Notes: generated by a model from the sequence alone, not told the origin. A stretch of DNA of 64,000 nt from Zonotrichia leucophrys gambelii (GCF_028769735.1 NC_088186.1:9269001-9333000); one strand, 5' to 3'. Positions 19,016 through 32,689 are shown, counted from the stretch's first letter. Translations and numbers: made by a program.

Positions 19016-22000
19016 AGCAGGAGGATGGGGCAGAGCTGGGAGAGCCCAGGCTGGGCATCCAGCACTGAGCTGCATCCTGCAGCCCTGGCATCCCCTGCCC
19101 ACCCCAGCCAGGCTGTGCCAGCACTGGAACCAGGGCATGGGGGACCCTGAGGCTTTCAAAAAGTGTTGAGGTGTCAGCATCCCTGGCAGGAGCCCTCAGG
19201 ATGGCAGGAAGGACCCGGGGGCAGCAGCTGGAGCACAACAAAGCAGCTCAGGAGGGAACTGTGCCAGGGTGGGGATGGTGCCTGTGCCCCTACAGAACCA
19301 AAGCTCATTTACAGGATTCCTAAAGTGCCTGGGAACACATCCTAGTGAGGGGGAGAACTTAATTAACATCATCTGGGGCATTTGCCAAAGTGCCACCTTT
19401 GTTTTACTTTTTCCCTCTGAAAGCTCATAAAAGCCACTGCGAGTTAGGTCGGGAAGAGTGGGAAATCATCCTTAAAAAGAAGAGGAATGGAGAGATCAAA
19501 GGAGCCAGCTGACAGGCACATCCCAAACTCCTGCTGGAGCATCCCTGGCTGCACAGCCAACAGCTGAGAACAAAGCAGAGGTGGTGGAGGACCCAGTGCC
19601 AGAAGAGGAATCGGTTGGGAAAAGCAAAAACAAGATTCAAAAATCAGATTTTAGGTGATAAATGGCTTGATCTGCTGCCATTTCTGTGGCTCAGTGGGTT
19701 GCACAGAAACACAGAGATTGGATATGTTTGGGATGTTGCCTTGGATTGCAGTTCCAAGGGTTTAAGTGCAAAAAAATCAATTCCTGCGTGGAAGCTGTGG
19801 CAAATTCCTCCTTTTTTGTGATGGCCAAACACCAAACCTTTCTTATTCTTGTGCTGCTGAGGAGGAGCTGGGCACCCACCCTGCCATCCCTGGGCGCTCA
19901 GGACAGTGGCACACACTCCCCAATTTCACCATCCCTTGGTTAAATGCTGCTTTTCTCTGTCTCTCCTCCAGTAAGGAGCCCTGACTGACAGCTCTTCCCA
20001 GAGACAGCCCAGCTGTGGGATAAATGCTTGATAACTTTGATTCCAGCAACGCCTGGAATAAATTATGAAAGCAGCTTGTTCCTCTGGGTATAAAAGAAAG
20101 CAAAGAATGAAGGGAAAGTTCCTTCCCTGAACGTTCTGATACCATAAATAATTAGCAATCCCTTCCTGTAAGGGGCTGGGAGCTCAGGATTGATTTGTTC
20201 TGGTTCAGCAAAACCCTGGCTGCCATGAATATCCTCAGTGAAGCCCTGAGCAAGGAAAATACCTTGGAATTCCTTCAGGTTTAGCCCCAGTGCTCCAAAT
20301 CCTGAGGATTGGAGTGGGGAAAAGCAAATCCTGTTCCTCAGGGTCATCCTCACCTTGCCTGAGAGGCATGAATGCTTCCCATGGGATCTCACCACTGGAT
20401 AGCACTGAGGCCACTGCTGAGCAGGAATCACTGCAATAACTTGGGGGGATTTTAATGTAACCTTGCTAATTTTTATAAATTCCAGCTCTAGAAATAACCC
20501 CAAAATCTCTGATAGAGAAAAAACTATGGTAAATCATCCCCATTCCCTACACCTGACTTTGATTTTCCCCATTCCCTAAACCTGAATTTGTGCTCTCCCT
20601 TTCTCTAAACCTGACTTGGAACACCTCCATTCCCTAAACCTCACTGAGCACTCATGGTGGACAAGCCCCAGTGACCTCTGGAAGTGGACTCCAGTGGGGC
20701 ACCCAAAATAAATAACTTCATGAAGACTGTCTGAGTAGTTTAAGGTGTTTCCCCATCTGTGGGTCACCTGCAGGCTGATTGTCACCTCTGTCCTTCCCAA
20801 TGTCCCCTCTGCTGCCCACAGGCTGCAGAAGGAATTGGGAACAGAAACATTGCACCACTCTGGGCTTGAATTCCAGCAGACAGGCAGCACCTGGAGCTGC
20901 CACAACCTCTGGCCATTTGTGCCACCAGGGCACCCCAGCCCTGTTTCCATGAAGGTTCCCAGTGGATCACAAAGGTTTGGAGAGGATGAAGCCCACAGGG
21001 AGAAATCCCCCAGCTGTACCCAGGGAGGGCTGCAGGAGGTGCAGGGAGGGTCCTGGGGCTCTGTCTGCTCAGGACCCCTCAGTTGCTCATGCCTCAGGTT
21101 TAGCTTTTTTATTTTCACATTCTGTGCTGCTTTAGTGTGTGGGTCTGAGCTTCACATCAGGGCATGGTGAGCTCTGTGCACAGAGCAGGGAGACAAAACA
21201 ATTCCTGCTCCAGCTGGGCACCAAGGACAAATGATCCAAATCTCAGCCCAGGAGCACAAACACCGAGGGCTGGAGAGAGAAAAACAAGCAGGGTGGGACT
21301 GCCTGGGCTAAAGCTGGAATGGGACAATGAACTGCAAGATGCAAATGGAGCAGAACTGATCACAGGGAGAGACCCCGTGCCCGGCCGTGCATTTTGGGGC
21401 CATTTTGGTTCATCTTGGGTGCAGCCCTGGCTGGGCTCTTGTGCTGCCCAAGGTGGATCCATGGAGGCTTTAATAAATCCCTGCTTTATTCTTTATCTCT
21501 GTCCAGCCTCTGTTCTAGGCCAGCCTGCACAAGGCATCACTGTAGGGCACAGCAGCTCCAGCCATTGTCACCCTTGTGCCACCCGCACGCAGCCTGGGGA
21601 CACTGCTCGGTGTCACTGAGGGATGTGGCCTGGCAGATTACCCTCAGGTCAGCATGGGCACCCAGCCAAGGCATGCCTGCGGCCATGCCCAGGGATGTGG
21701 CTGTCACTCTGCCCAGCTGGCTGGTGCCAGGCCTGCGGTGGCAGCGCTGGCAGTGCCACAGCCCCAAGCGGGGACACGCAGTGTCAGAGCGGTTGGAAAG
21801 GTGCCCTTTTGCACTGAGTTTGATTTCACAGCTGTGAGCTTCATCTTGACTACCAAAGGCACAGAGGGGAGCCCAGGCCTGGGCTGATGAGTCGATGGGA
21901 GGTGCTAATTGCAGCATTTAATTTATGGCAGCGCCAGGTTCAGCTGGTGGCTCTGTCACTCTGTGCTGGTGACTCCCCTCCAGCTGTCCTGTCCCTGCCA

Positions 22001-22168
22001 CACAAAGGGCCCAGCTTGGCAGGTCTGCCTCTCCTTTGAATCACCAACACCAGGCCTCAGCATCCCAACAGACCCTGCATATTCCCTCTGATCCTGCTCT
22101 TGATCTCCACATGGATAGCTCCAGGGACAGACCCCACCCTTTCCTCCCAGCAGAGCACCTCGGGCTGG
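19016..22168. other. Unassigned intron sequence
   Basis: No exon or dispersed repeat seen. Bases 20540-20645 hold three loose copies of a 40-bp unit ('ccattccctaaacctgac'). The 21.4-21.8 kb part is GC-rich with open frames in several phases and no coding pattern I can support. Confidence 0.5.
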
Positions 22169-22173
22169 TCCCC

Positions 22174-22837
22174 TGTCCTGGATTGCCAAACAAAGTGTAT
22201 TCTATGCATCATCTCTATGGCTGTTGGCTTCTGTTCATGGGCAGGTTTCTTTATCTCTTCCACACCCAATCCTCTCTCAGGCAAGACATCTGCTGATAAT
22301 GGGCCATTGAATGTCCCTGCATGGCTGATAAGAACTACAGCATCCCACTGGGAGAGGTGAACCCAGATGGAGGAGCCAAGCATTCCTACCTGGATATAAT
22401 CTGGAGGTTCTAGAACACCAGAACTTCCACTGGATTCCCCAGAGGAACAGCAGCTGCCTCTCCTTCCACTGGATCTTCAGAGGAAGAATCCATCCTTCTC
22501 TACAGATCCCCCCTGCTCCAACAGAACCACCCCTGACACTGCAGGAGGGCTGCAGCCACAATTCCAATGGGACTGCCACCAACACCCTGACCCACAGGGT
22601 GTCAGGTTGGGTTCTGACTCTGTCAGTGTTGTTTTGGTTTACTGCATTGTTTATTTTATCCTTTTATTTTCTTCCCTAATTAAAAAAAAAAAATGTTATT
22701 CCTGCTCCCATATTTTTGCCTGAGAGCCCCTTAATTTAAAATTTATAGCAATTTTTGGAGGGAGGGGATTTACATTCTCCATCTCAGGGGAGGCTCCTGG
22801 CTTCCTTAGCAGACTCCTGTCTTTCCATACCAAGACA
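22174..22837 (-). mobile_element. Solo LTR, family B (5-bp TSD TCCCC)
   Basis: 664 bp; on the minus strand starts TGTCTTGGTATGG and ends ATCCAGGACA. TCCCC lies at 22169-22173 and 22838-22842. Contains 'gaggagccaagcattcc' and 'aggggctctcagg' (minus), shared with 46707 and 53064. Confidence 0.9.
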
Positions 22838-22984
22838 TCCCCACTCTCAGATAAACGTGTTTGTTCCCAAATGGATTCTATCCATCAAGGGATAAACCTC
22901 TCCTTAGCTCTAACATGGAGGGAACAGAGGGCATAGTAAAATACACCCAGTATTTGGCAGCAAAGGGCTTCAGAGGTACAACCA

Positions 22985-23335
22985 GCCCACCCAGAGAAGG
23001 AGATTCAGAGGGGATCCCATCAATCCATAAAATATCTCCAAGGGGTGTCAGAGCATGGTGGCAGACTCTGTTCAGTGACAGGATGAGGAGCAATGGCCAT
23101 AAACTAAAACACAACAAGTTCCACCTCAACATGAGGAAGGAATTCTTTCCCTGAGGGTGGCAGGTCCCTGGAACAGCTGCCCAGGGATGAGGTGGAGTCT
23201 CCCTTTCTGGAGACATCCCAAACCCACCTGGACAAATCCCTGTGTCACCTGCTCCAGGTGACCCTGCCTTGGTAGGGCTTGGACTGGATGATCTCCAGAG
23301 ATCCCCTCCAACCCCAGCTGTTCTGGGATTCTGTT
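22985..23335 (+). mobile_element. CR1 LINE 3' end
   Basis: 'gttcagtgacaggatgagg', 'gaggaaggaattctttccc', 'ctggacaaatccctg', 'gacttggatgatctcc'-like text and 'ttctgggattctg', the ordered landmarks of a sense CR1 tail. Confidence 0.85.
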
Positions 23336-24824
23336 ATTCCCAGGTCTCACCCCAAACAGGTGCATTTCTGAGCCAGCATTACATTCACCACCAGCCTCCA
23401 GCAGTGCCCAGATGTGAACACAAACTCCCTCCTCCTCCTCTGCATGGCAGAAATGCTCCCGAGTCCTGGGAGGAGACAGAGCAAAACAGGAGCAGAATCC
23501 TCTCCCCAGAGCACCTCAAACTCACTTTTGTGGGTGTAATTCCTGAGCCAGGCTCCAGGGAGATGCCGGGGAGGGAGAGTGTCTGGAGCCAGCCCCTCCT
23601 CTGCTACAGCCAGCCAGGCAGGGAGGGCCACTCAAATCCACCACAGGAGGATTTGGATTGTGCCCAGGATGAAGGAAGATGTTCTGATGATGAGGCAGCT
23701 GCTCAAAGAAGCCCTTGTTGCTGCTAAGCAGGAGAGACAGGGACATGCAGCACTGCAGAGTGGCAAAGGAGGCTCGTTTGCAATCAGCACTGACAGCTGG
23801 CAGGGAAATGCACACAGCCAAAACCATCCCAGGGAGCTCACGCTGGGAAAACAGAGTGCAGAGGAGTTAAAAGCACCCTGCACTTCACTGGGGAACAGAA
23901 AGTAGGTCACACCTTGAGCCTCACCCATAACAGCACACAGGAGAGGAGCTGCTGGCTGTCCTTGGGAATGGCCATCCCAGAATGTCACTGCAGAGGTGCC
24001 AAGGGCAGGAGCTGGGAGCAGAAAGCATTTCCTGGACAGTTCTGGTGCCACCCAGCCCACGGTCAAGACATGAAGCGTTTTGTCTCAGTAGCAGACAAGA
24101 CTCTTCAAGGGGAATTTCAGGATCAGCAAAATGTTTCAAGTATTTTTACTTTAGGGGATGTAAATGAGAGAGCAACAGAACAACATTTGGGGATTGTTTC
24201 ATTTGTCAAGTTCTAAAATGAAGCATTCCCAGCTTTAAATACATTTTCCTTTTTAGTGGAAGCAATTCTTGTCAAGCCTGCAAATAGTTTTGCCTTGATT
24301 TAATGCTGCCATTTTCCCAAAAAATACAAACTCCTGAGCCCTGTTGTGAGTGAAAAACGTCACCCAAACCAAACCCTGCCCTTCAGAGCTGTGCCAGGAA
24401 TGCTGGAGGAGCAGAGCTGTGCTCTCCACGAGCTGCAAGCACAAAGCAAAGGGCACAGGCCAGCTGGTGGGTGGATGGGGGATGGATTTTCCTGCCAGGT
24501 GGGCTAACAGGGCAGCACAGACTGCAGGAGGAGAGAGCTCTGAGTCACCAGAACACATCCCAACCCTCCTTCCTCCAGGAGCACGGAGGAGAAGCTCCTT
24601 GCCAGGCTGCCCTGGGAGCTGTGACGAGGGCTGTGTTATTTGGAGGCACAGCCACCTCACCCTCTGCACCTGGCCAGCCCCCAGGAGGAGCTGCCTCTGA
24701 GCTGGGCAGGAAATGTCAGCACTAGCACATCCCATCAGAGCTGGGAAAGCAAAACAAAACGGGTGGGAAGAAGAGCTCAGCCTTCCCCTTGGTGCCAGGA
24801 GAGGGAGGCGAGCAGCAGCCAGGA
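23336..24824. other. Unassigned intron sequence
   Basis: No exon, RNA gene or repeat recognised; ends at the 43-bp array. Confidence 0.5.
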
Positions 24825-25215
24825 GGGGAAGGAAAACACCTGGCAGTGCTGGGATCAGCCAGAGAGGGAAAGGAAAACACCTGGCAGTGCTGGGCACATC
24901 AGCCCAGGAGGGGAAGAAAACACCTGGCAGTGCTGGGCACATCAGCCAGGAGGGAAAGGAAAACACCTGGCAGTGCTGGGATCAGCCAGAGAGGGAAGGA
25001 AAACACCTGGCAGTGCTGGGCACATCAGCCAGGAGGGGAAGAAAACACCTGGCAGTGCTGGGCACATCAGCCCAGGAGGGAATAGAAACACCTGGCAGTG
25101 CTGGGCAGATCAGCCAGAGAAGGGAAGGAAAACACCTGGCAGTGCTGGGCACATCAGCCCAGGAGGGAGAAGAAACACCTGGAGGTGCTGGGCACATCGG
25201 CCAGGAGGGAAAGGA
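24825..25215. repeat. 43-bp minisatellite
   Basis: Nine or ten units of 'aaaacacctggcagtgctgg' plus 'gcacatcagccaggaggga', 41-45 bp each. Frames are open in several phases but every unit is the same short peptide, so it is not coding. Confidence 0.92.
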
Positions 25216-25284
25216 CATGTTGTGGCCTGTGACTCTTTTCTGGCCCCTGCACCATCACAGCAAGCAGGCCTGGCTGGGTAATAA

Positions 25285-25590
25285 TTAGCATAGACTCCAT
25301 GTATTTCACAGAAGGCTGATTAATAATCTTTATTAAGGAGCCCATTGCTCTTTTATAGACAGGTATGATACAGGTGGACTTGATTGCTCCTCCAATCTGA
25401 ACACAATCACCATTGGCCAATTAAGAAACCACCCCTTGGTGAACAAACCTCCATACACATTCCACATGTGCACAACAACAGGGGCAGCAGGTTAAGATAA
25501 GAATTATTCCTCATTCTTTTCTCTGATCCTCTCACAGCCTTCCCCAGAAAGGCCTGTGAGAGTCTGTGTTTCTCTCTGTGGCCAGAGAGC
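25285..25590 (-). mobile_element. LTR family A relative, minus strand
   Basis: 'actccatgtatttcacagaa', 'accattggccaattaag', 'aataccatac'-like promoter text and 'gataagaattattcctcat'; diverged, termini not clear. Confidence 0.65.
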
Positions 25591-26089
25591 TGCTGCCACA
25601 CTGCACTGAGGGGTTTTCCCCACCCAGCCACAGCTGAAGCAAGCACTGCATTCAAGAGGGCTGGGGGATGTCCCAGTGCAGCCCCCCCACCCCAAATACT
25701 GCTGGGGTGGGTAGATAATGAGAAAAGATTGACACTTGTGCAGAGTGAAAGCCAAAAATATCCATAAAATAAGTGGGAAAGCAGAGGGTGGCCAGAGAGG
25801 TGATTCCTGCTGCCACATTTGCACTGTTTGCTGCTCCCTCCCCAGCCTCAGGGCACAGCCAAAATGGATCATCAGCATCATGGATCATCAGGGCACACCT
25901 GTGCCCTTCACCAGTGAGAGCCCCAAACCCACCAGGACTCAGCCAAGGTGGAGAACTTCAGCAGGATGTCAAACATTCCTGGTCTCGCTTTCCTGCAGCA
26001 TCACAAAATATCAGCAAACCAGGAGTCCCCGGTGCCATCAGCACCCCAGCACCTCTGCTCCTGCCTGCACTCGGGGTGCTCAGCCTGCA

Positions 26090-26775
26090 TGGGCCTGTGG
26101 GGACACATGGGACACCCAGGAGGGACATGGGACACCCTGGAGATGTGTGACACCCAGGGAGGGACATGGGACATCTAGGGAATCACACGGGATGGACAAG
26201 GAATGACATGGGGCATCCAGGGAGACACATGGGACACCCAGGAGATGTGTGATATCCAAGGAGGAACATGGGACAGACAAGGAATGAGATAGGACACCCA
26301 GAGAGGAACATGGGACATCCAGGAAGGGACATGACGCACCCAAGGTGGGACATGGGACATCCAGGGAGGGATGTGGGACAGACAAAGAATGACATGGGAC
26401 ATCTAAGGAAGGACATGGGACATCCAGGGTGGGACATCCAGAAGATGTGGGATACCCAAGGAATGCTGTAGGACTCCCAAGGAGTGACATGAGACACCCA
26501 GGGAGAGACATGGGACACCCAAGGAGGGACACAGGACACCCAGAGAAGGGCATGGGACACCCAAAGCAGGACATGGGACATCCAGGAGATGTGTGACATC
26601 CAAGGAGGAATGTGGGACACCCAAGGAGAGACATGGGATACCCAGGGAGGGACATGGGACACCCAAGGAGGGACATGGAACATCCAGGGAGTGCTGTGGG
26701 ACACCCAGGAGATGTGGGACATCCAAGAAGGGATGTGAGACATCCAAGCAATGACATGGGACATCCAGGGATGAC
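26090..26775. repeat. 19/38-bp minisatellite
   Basis: About 35 short units of 'gggacatgggacacccagg' alternating with 'agatgtgtgacatccaagg'. Both strands stay open in more than one frame because the unit lacks stops. Confidence 0.92.
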
Positions 26776-28235
26776 TTCAACCATGGATGGAAACCAACAC
26801 CAGGCTCAGAGGGGCCAGGGCAGGAGCAGGGTTTGTTGCTGTCCCCCTGTGGATGCTGAATGGCTCCAATCTCTCCTCAGGGGCTCTGAGGAACCACCCT
26901 GAGGGCATCACCAATGCCATCCCCTCCAGCTGCCCCCTGGGCCTTCCTAGGACAGCTGGGGGCAAGGGAGGGGAGCTGCAGTGGGAATCAACAAGAGAAG
27001 AGAGTTGCACTGCACCCATTGCTGGCAGGGTCCCCAAAGGAAACTCCTCTAACAGAGCAATTCCAGAGAAAGCAAAGCCTGGGATGGCACCAGGCCCCTC
27101 TACATGTGTTTTCCCTGGGGAGGGAGCTGCTTCTGAGCCAGGACCCTTTGTCTCCATGGGGAGAGGTCTCTGGGGAGCCTTTCCCAATGAGTGCCTGAGC
27201 AGGCACAGGTTTGATATCCCTCAAACACCAGATTTGATATTCTTTCAACACCTCCCATCCCACCCTGCTGCCCCAGAGATCCCAAATCCCAGCATTTTTC
27301 CACCTACCCCTCACTCAGCCATCCCGGGGTGCCAGTGCTCACAAAGGCAGGCAGCCCTAAATCAACAAGGCTGCACTAAAACTCAGGAAATCCTTAAAAA
27401 AATAACATTTAAATTCTCTCTTTGCCTTGTGCCTCTTGCCTCTCCTCAGCTTTTGGAGGCAGCTGGGGCCAGGGTTTCAAGCTTTCTCCACAAGCCACAA
27501 AAATACAGATTTTTCAAGTAAAATCGGAAATTCTCCTCTTGCCACAAGGATTAAAATAAGGCCTCAGATCTCCTAATCTGACTTGCACTGTAATATTTCT
27601 TTTTTTAATACACACCTTATTGCCCCTCATGGGATATAATTATTCCTCTTTCCCTGTTTTGTTGTTTTATTTTTGGCCAGAACTCTCACACCAAACATGC
27701 AGTGTTGTTCTAAGGAAAACACAGTTTGCCAAGACATCTAAAATATTGTGTATTCCCTCCATCTGCTTCTCCTAAATAAACCCAGGGCCTTATCTAATAT
27801 AATGAGTAGCTGTTGGCAATAATTTCATAGCCATCTGTACCGTGCTTTAAACCTGTTGCAAGCTGGGCTGTGGACAGGGAAAAGTCAGAATTTATTCCTT
27901 TAGCATCAAAACCAGAAATTGTAACTCCCCCCCTTCTGTTTTTTAGGATAATTTAGACATGACAGCTCCCATGCTGGGTGCTTGGGGAGCAGTATTTCAT
28001 GAATGTGGCAAATAAATCTCTTTTTTTTCCCCCTGTTTTTTTGTAGATAAAAGTCGAGTTCTGCAGCTGAGAAGGTCAGAGCTGCTCCAGGTGGGTGCTG
28101 CCTCCAGGAGCTGGGTCTGCCACCACCACGTGAGATCCTTCACACCCCCACACGCCCTGCTGGGGATCACCAGCCCAGAAAATTTCATTATTTAATTTAA
28201 AAAAGTCTTTTCTGGCTGCACTCAGCTGCAAGAAC
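26776..28235. other. Unassigned intron sequence
   Basis: 26.8-27.4 kb is GC-rich and unremarkable. 27540-27990 is AT-rich, free of recognised repeats, and could hold a conserved non-coding element; I have no direct evidence. Confidence 0.45.
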
Positions 28236-28374
28236 CACAGCCTGCAAGGTTGGAAGGGACCTTAAAACTTATCCAGTGTCACCCCTGCCATGGCAGGGAC
28301 ACCTCCCACTGTCCCAGGCTGCTCCCAGCCCTGTCCAGCCTGGCCTTGGGCACTGCCAGGGATCCAGGGGCAGC
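28236..28374 (-). mobile_element. CR1 3' end, interrupted by an LTR
   Basis: 'ggttggaagggacctta' through 'ggatccaggggcagc' in reverse-complement orientation; cut by the LTR at 28375. Confidence 0.85.
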
Positions 28375-28748
28375 TATTGTATTTGCAGGGAATGCCGTAA
28401 TGAAAGCATCAGAAGGCTAATTTATTACTTTATAATATTATATTATATTAAAGAATACTATACTATACTAAAGAATACAGAATGCTAAAAAGATAATAAT
28501 GAAAACTCCTGACTCTCTCCAGAGTCCTGACACAGCTTGGCCCTGATTGGCCAAAGAGTGAAAACAACTCCCAGCAGAATCCAATGGAACAATCACCTGT
28601 GGGTAAACAATCTCCAAACACATTGCACATGAGCACAACACAGGAGAAGCAAATGAGATCAGAATTGTTTTCCTTTTCTCTGAGGCCTGTCAGCTTCCCA
28701 GGAGAAAACCCTGGGTAAAGGGATTTTTCAGAGAATGTGAATGCCACA
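28375..28748 (-). mobile_element. Solo LTR, family A, inserted in CR1
   Basis: 374 bp; minus strand starts TGTGGCATTCACATTCTC and ends AAATACAATA. Flanks GGCAGC (28369-28374) and GGAAGC (28749-28754) differ at one base and fit a 6-bp duplication inside CR1 text. Confidence 0.82.
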
Positions 28749-28789
28749 GGAAGCCACAGCTCCTCTGTGGCTGAGGAGTTCACAGGATC

Positions 28790-28935
28790 ATGAAATTCCA
28801 GAATATCCTGAGCTGCAAGGAGTGCACAAGGATCATCCTGTCCAACTCCTGCTCTTGCACCACCCCACCATGGTCCAGATGGGTCATGAGGTGAATTCTG
28901 TCCCTATCCTTATTCAAACAGAGCCTGTACCCATT
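28790..28935 (-). mobile_element. Old CR1 fragment
   Basis: 'ccagaatatcctgagctg' and 'ggatcatcctgtccaact', the reverse complement of a diverged CR1 tail. Confidence 0.55.
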
Positions 28936-28945
28936 TAAAAGCTCA

Positions 28946-29036
28946 AATAAATTTTATTTTATTATTATTTATTAATTTTATTTTGTTTTATTATTTCATT
29001 ATTTATTATTTTGTTTTGTTTTATTATTTTTAACTC
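28946..29036. repeat. TTATT-rich low-complexity tract
   Basis: Runs of 'attttattattattt' and 'ttgttttattattt'. Confidence 0.85.
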
Positions 29037-29667
29037 TTGTTCTCACCCATTTGGAGTGGAGCTCCCAACAGAGCCACCACACCACTCCCCCCTGGCAAAG
29101 CTGGGGAAAGAGGGATCCAGCTGTGCTTACAGGCCCAGGCTGCCAGATGTGCAGCAAGAGGAGGGTGTTGGGGTGGATTTATAACCTTTGGGATGTGACA
29201 AAGCATCTGTAGGGCAGCAGTAATGCTCCACTGCTTTGTACAGGATTCCAAAACAACAAAAGGCTTTGGATAAAGACAATGGGAGAAGAAATCAAGGAAA
29301 TCAAGGAAACCTAAAGAACTCAATGCACCCAGGTGAACATGGGCCAGAAGCCAGATATTCAGAGATCCCAGCACAGCTTCTGTGTGCCCCAAGGCCACCT
29401 GCAATGACCCCAAGGATCCCCTCAGCACCAACACAGCCCACGCCCATGGTCACCTTCACCCTGGGCATTGGTTTGCCTCTCCTGCTTTCCTCCTTTTCCA
29501 CCCCATTTTTCTCCACCTTCCCCTTTCTTTCTCCAGCACAGCAGCATCATCCCCTTCCCAAAGCCAGCAGGGGCTCACAGACCCTCCCTGGGCAGCAACC
29601 ACAGAGTGACAAAGTGCCTCAAGCTGGAAGGGACCACTGGAGGTTATCAAACAGAATCTGAAAGAGG

Positions 29668-29885
29668 GGAAATTTAGAGAGAGATCAGGAAGGAATTGTT
29701 CCCTGTGAGGGTGGGCAGGCCCTGGCACAGGGTGCCCAGAGCAGCTGTGGCTGCCCCTGGATCCCTGGCAGTGCCCAAGGCCAGGCTGGGCAGGGCTGGG
29801 AGCAGCCTGGGACAGTGGGAGGTGTCCCTGCCATGGCAGGGGTGGCACTGGATGGAATTTAAGGCCCTTTCCAACCCAAACATTC
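29668..29885 (+). mobile_element. CR1 LINE 3' end
   Basis: Sense order: 'aggaattgttccctgtgagg', 'ccctggcacagggtgccc', 'gtggcactggatggaattt', 'ccaacccaaac'. Confidence 0.88.
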
Positions 29886-30889
29886 CCTAATCCAGCTCCA
29901 CCTCTCTGCCCAGCAGGGTGCCTGGAGCTGTCACCCAGGACTGTGGCCAGATGGGGTTTGGATACCTCCAGGGAAGGGGCTCCAAACCTCCCTGAGCTCC
30001 TGCTCCAGGGAATGAAAGGGACAATGCAATGGGCAGGTGGCACCTCCGGGGCCAGAGTGATGCCACTGGCACAGGGAAGTGACATCTTTATAGCAGGAGA
30101 GGGGAATGTGTTCAATTAATTGGCTGTTCAGATAACAGAGACTCCTGCTCTCCACTGGGCTGTTACCAAGCCTGGAATTGCTGCAGATAAAAGCCTGGCA
30201 GCATTTTCATCATAAACTCCACATTTCTGGGCTGTACATCCCAGCCCTTAAAAAAATCCATGCTGTGGGCAGAAATCTGCCATCCCAGCTCCCAGTGCAG
30301 CAGCAAATGTTTGTGTTTTCCAAATCTCCAGAGCAGTCCCATGGGGCAGAGATGGAAGCTGCAGTTTTCCGAGGTTGCAAAGCCCAGGCAGGGAGGTTTT
30401 TCCAAGTGCTGCAGCCTCCTGAAACACAGGAACACAGCAGGGATAACCCCAGGTGTGGGGCTGATGTGCTGCTGCTGATGTGCTGCAGCCACTTCTCCTC
30501 TCATCACAAATTCAAACCTGAATTTATGGAGCAGGAGAGAGAGAGATCCACGGGGGATTTCTCAGGCAGCTGCAGGAGAGGAGCAGCCCGTGGCCCACAG
30601 AGCTTTGTGACGAGGAGAACATCGCGCTGAGGGCTTTGGGATGCCGGCCAACAGCATCAGATGCTCGCTGTTGATGCAGCCCATTGCTGTGAAATGGTCC
30701 AGAAAACCCCCCCAGCTCTTCTGCAGCCGAGTTAAGTGTTGTGTTCAGAGCTGAAGCAGCCCAGGCTTAGCCTACAGCCAACAGAGGAGAGCACAGGCAG
30801 GGAAAAGAAACCCAGAGTAGGGCTGGCAGTCCCTGGGGTCCTGAATGGGCAGGCTGGGTTCAGCAAGGAGGGCTCTAAGAACTGATGAG

Positions 30890-32620
30890 TTTAATTGTCT
30901 GTGAGACAAGTCACTGCTCCACTCCACACTGCTCTTTCCTCTTTAAAATACACTGCATTTTCCACTCTATATTTAAAATACTATTCAAATACACTGCATT
31001 TTCCACTCTATATTTAAAATACTATTCAAATACACTGCATTTTCCACTCTAAAATAAAATACACTGCATTTTCCACTCTAAAATTAAAATACTATTAAAA
31101 TACACTGTGTTTTCCTCTAAAACACACTGGTCTTGCTTAAACTGGGCTTTTTAGGGAGGAGACCCTTCGTGTTTGACTGGGTTTAGATCTCAGTTTAATT
31201 GTCTGTGAGATAAGTCGCTGTTCCACTCCACACTGCTGTTTCCTCTCTAAATACAGTGCATTTTCATTCTAAAAATAAAATACTATCAAAACACACTGCA
31301 TTTTGCACTCTAAAATTATAATACTATTAAAATACACAGCATTATCCACTCTAAAATGCAGTGGTCTTGTTTAAACTGGGATTTTTAGGGAGGAGATGCT
31401 TCATGTTTGACTGGGTTGAAATCTCAGTTTAATTGTCTGTGAGACAACTCACTGCTCCATTCCACACTGCTGTTTCCTGTCTGAAATACACTGCATTTTC
31501 CACTCTAAAATTAAGACACACTGCATTTTCCACTCTAAAATTAACATACTATTAAAATACACTGCATTTTCCACTCTAAAATTAAAATACTATTAAAAAA
31601 CACTGTATTTTCCATTCTAAAATGAAAATACTATTCAAATACACTGCATTTTCCACTCTAAGATAAAAATACACTGCATTTTCCATTCTAAAACACACTG
31701 GTCTTGCTAAAATGGGGCTTTTTAGGAAGGAGATGCTTCGTGTTTGACTGGGTTTAAATCTCAGTTTAATTATCTGTGAGACAAGTCACTGTTCTACTCT
31801 GTGCTGCTGTTTCCTCTCTAAAATATGCTGCATTTTCCACTCTAAAATTAAAATACTATTCAAATACACTGCATTTTCCACTCTAAAATTAAAATACACT
31901 GCATTTTGCACTCTAAAATTAAAATATTATTCAAATACACTGCATTTTCCACTGTAAAGCACACTGGTCTTGCTAAAACTGGGATTTTTAGGGAGGAGAC
32001 GCTTTGTGTTTGACTGGGTTTAAATCTCAGCTTAATCATCTGTGAGACAAGTCACTGTTCTACCCTGTGCTGCTGTTTCCTCTCTAAAATACACTGCATT
32101 TTCCACTCTAAAATTAAAACACTATTAAAATACACTGCATTTTCCACTCTAAAATTAAAATACACTGCATTTTGCACTCTAAAATTAAAATGCTATTCAA
32201 ATACACCGCACTTTGCACTCTAAAATTCAAATACTATTCAAATACACTGCAGTTTCCATTCTAAAACACACTGGTCTTGCTTAAACTGGGCTTTTTAGGG
32301 AGGAGATGCTTCGTGTTTGACTGGGTTTAAATCTCAGTTTAATCATCTGTGAGACAAGTCACTGTTGTACTCTGTGCTGCTGTTTCCTCTCTAAAATGCA
32401 CTGCATTTTCCACTCTAAAATTAAAGTACTAATAAAGAACACCATATTTTCTACTCTAAGATTAAAATACTACAAAAATACACTGCATTTTCCACTCTAA
32501 AATTCAAATACTATTCAAATACACTGCAGTTTCCATTCTAAAACACACTGGTCTTGCTTAAACTGGGCCTTTTAGGGAGGAGACGCTTCGTGTTTGACTG
32601 GGTTTAAATCTCAGGTGGGT
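30890..32620. repeat. Higher-order tandem array, 1.7 kb
   Basis: Short unit of about 30-35 bp ('aaatacactgcattttccac', 'tctaaaattaaaatactatt') nested in a larger unit carrying 'tttgactgggtttaaatctc' and 'tctgtgagacaagtcactg'. The large-unit landmark falls near 31170, 31408, 31743, 32012, 32316 and 32594, giving periods of about 240-335 bp. Confidence 0.93.
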
Positions 32621-32689
32621 GGCAGTGCCCAGCTCTGGCCTGTGCCCCATCAGCCCCTCTCCACAGCCCCAGCTGATTCTGCTCTCCGA

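Noticed and set aside
24640..25288. 191-213 codon plus-strand frames
   Set aside because: 43-bp minisatellite; two frames give similar repeated peptides, with no conserved domain.
26080..26784. Overlapping 190-234 codon minus-strand frames
   Set aside because: A stop-free 19/38-bp minisatellite translated in three frames; the peptides are only the unit repeated.
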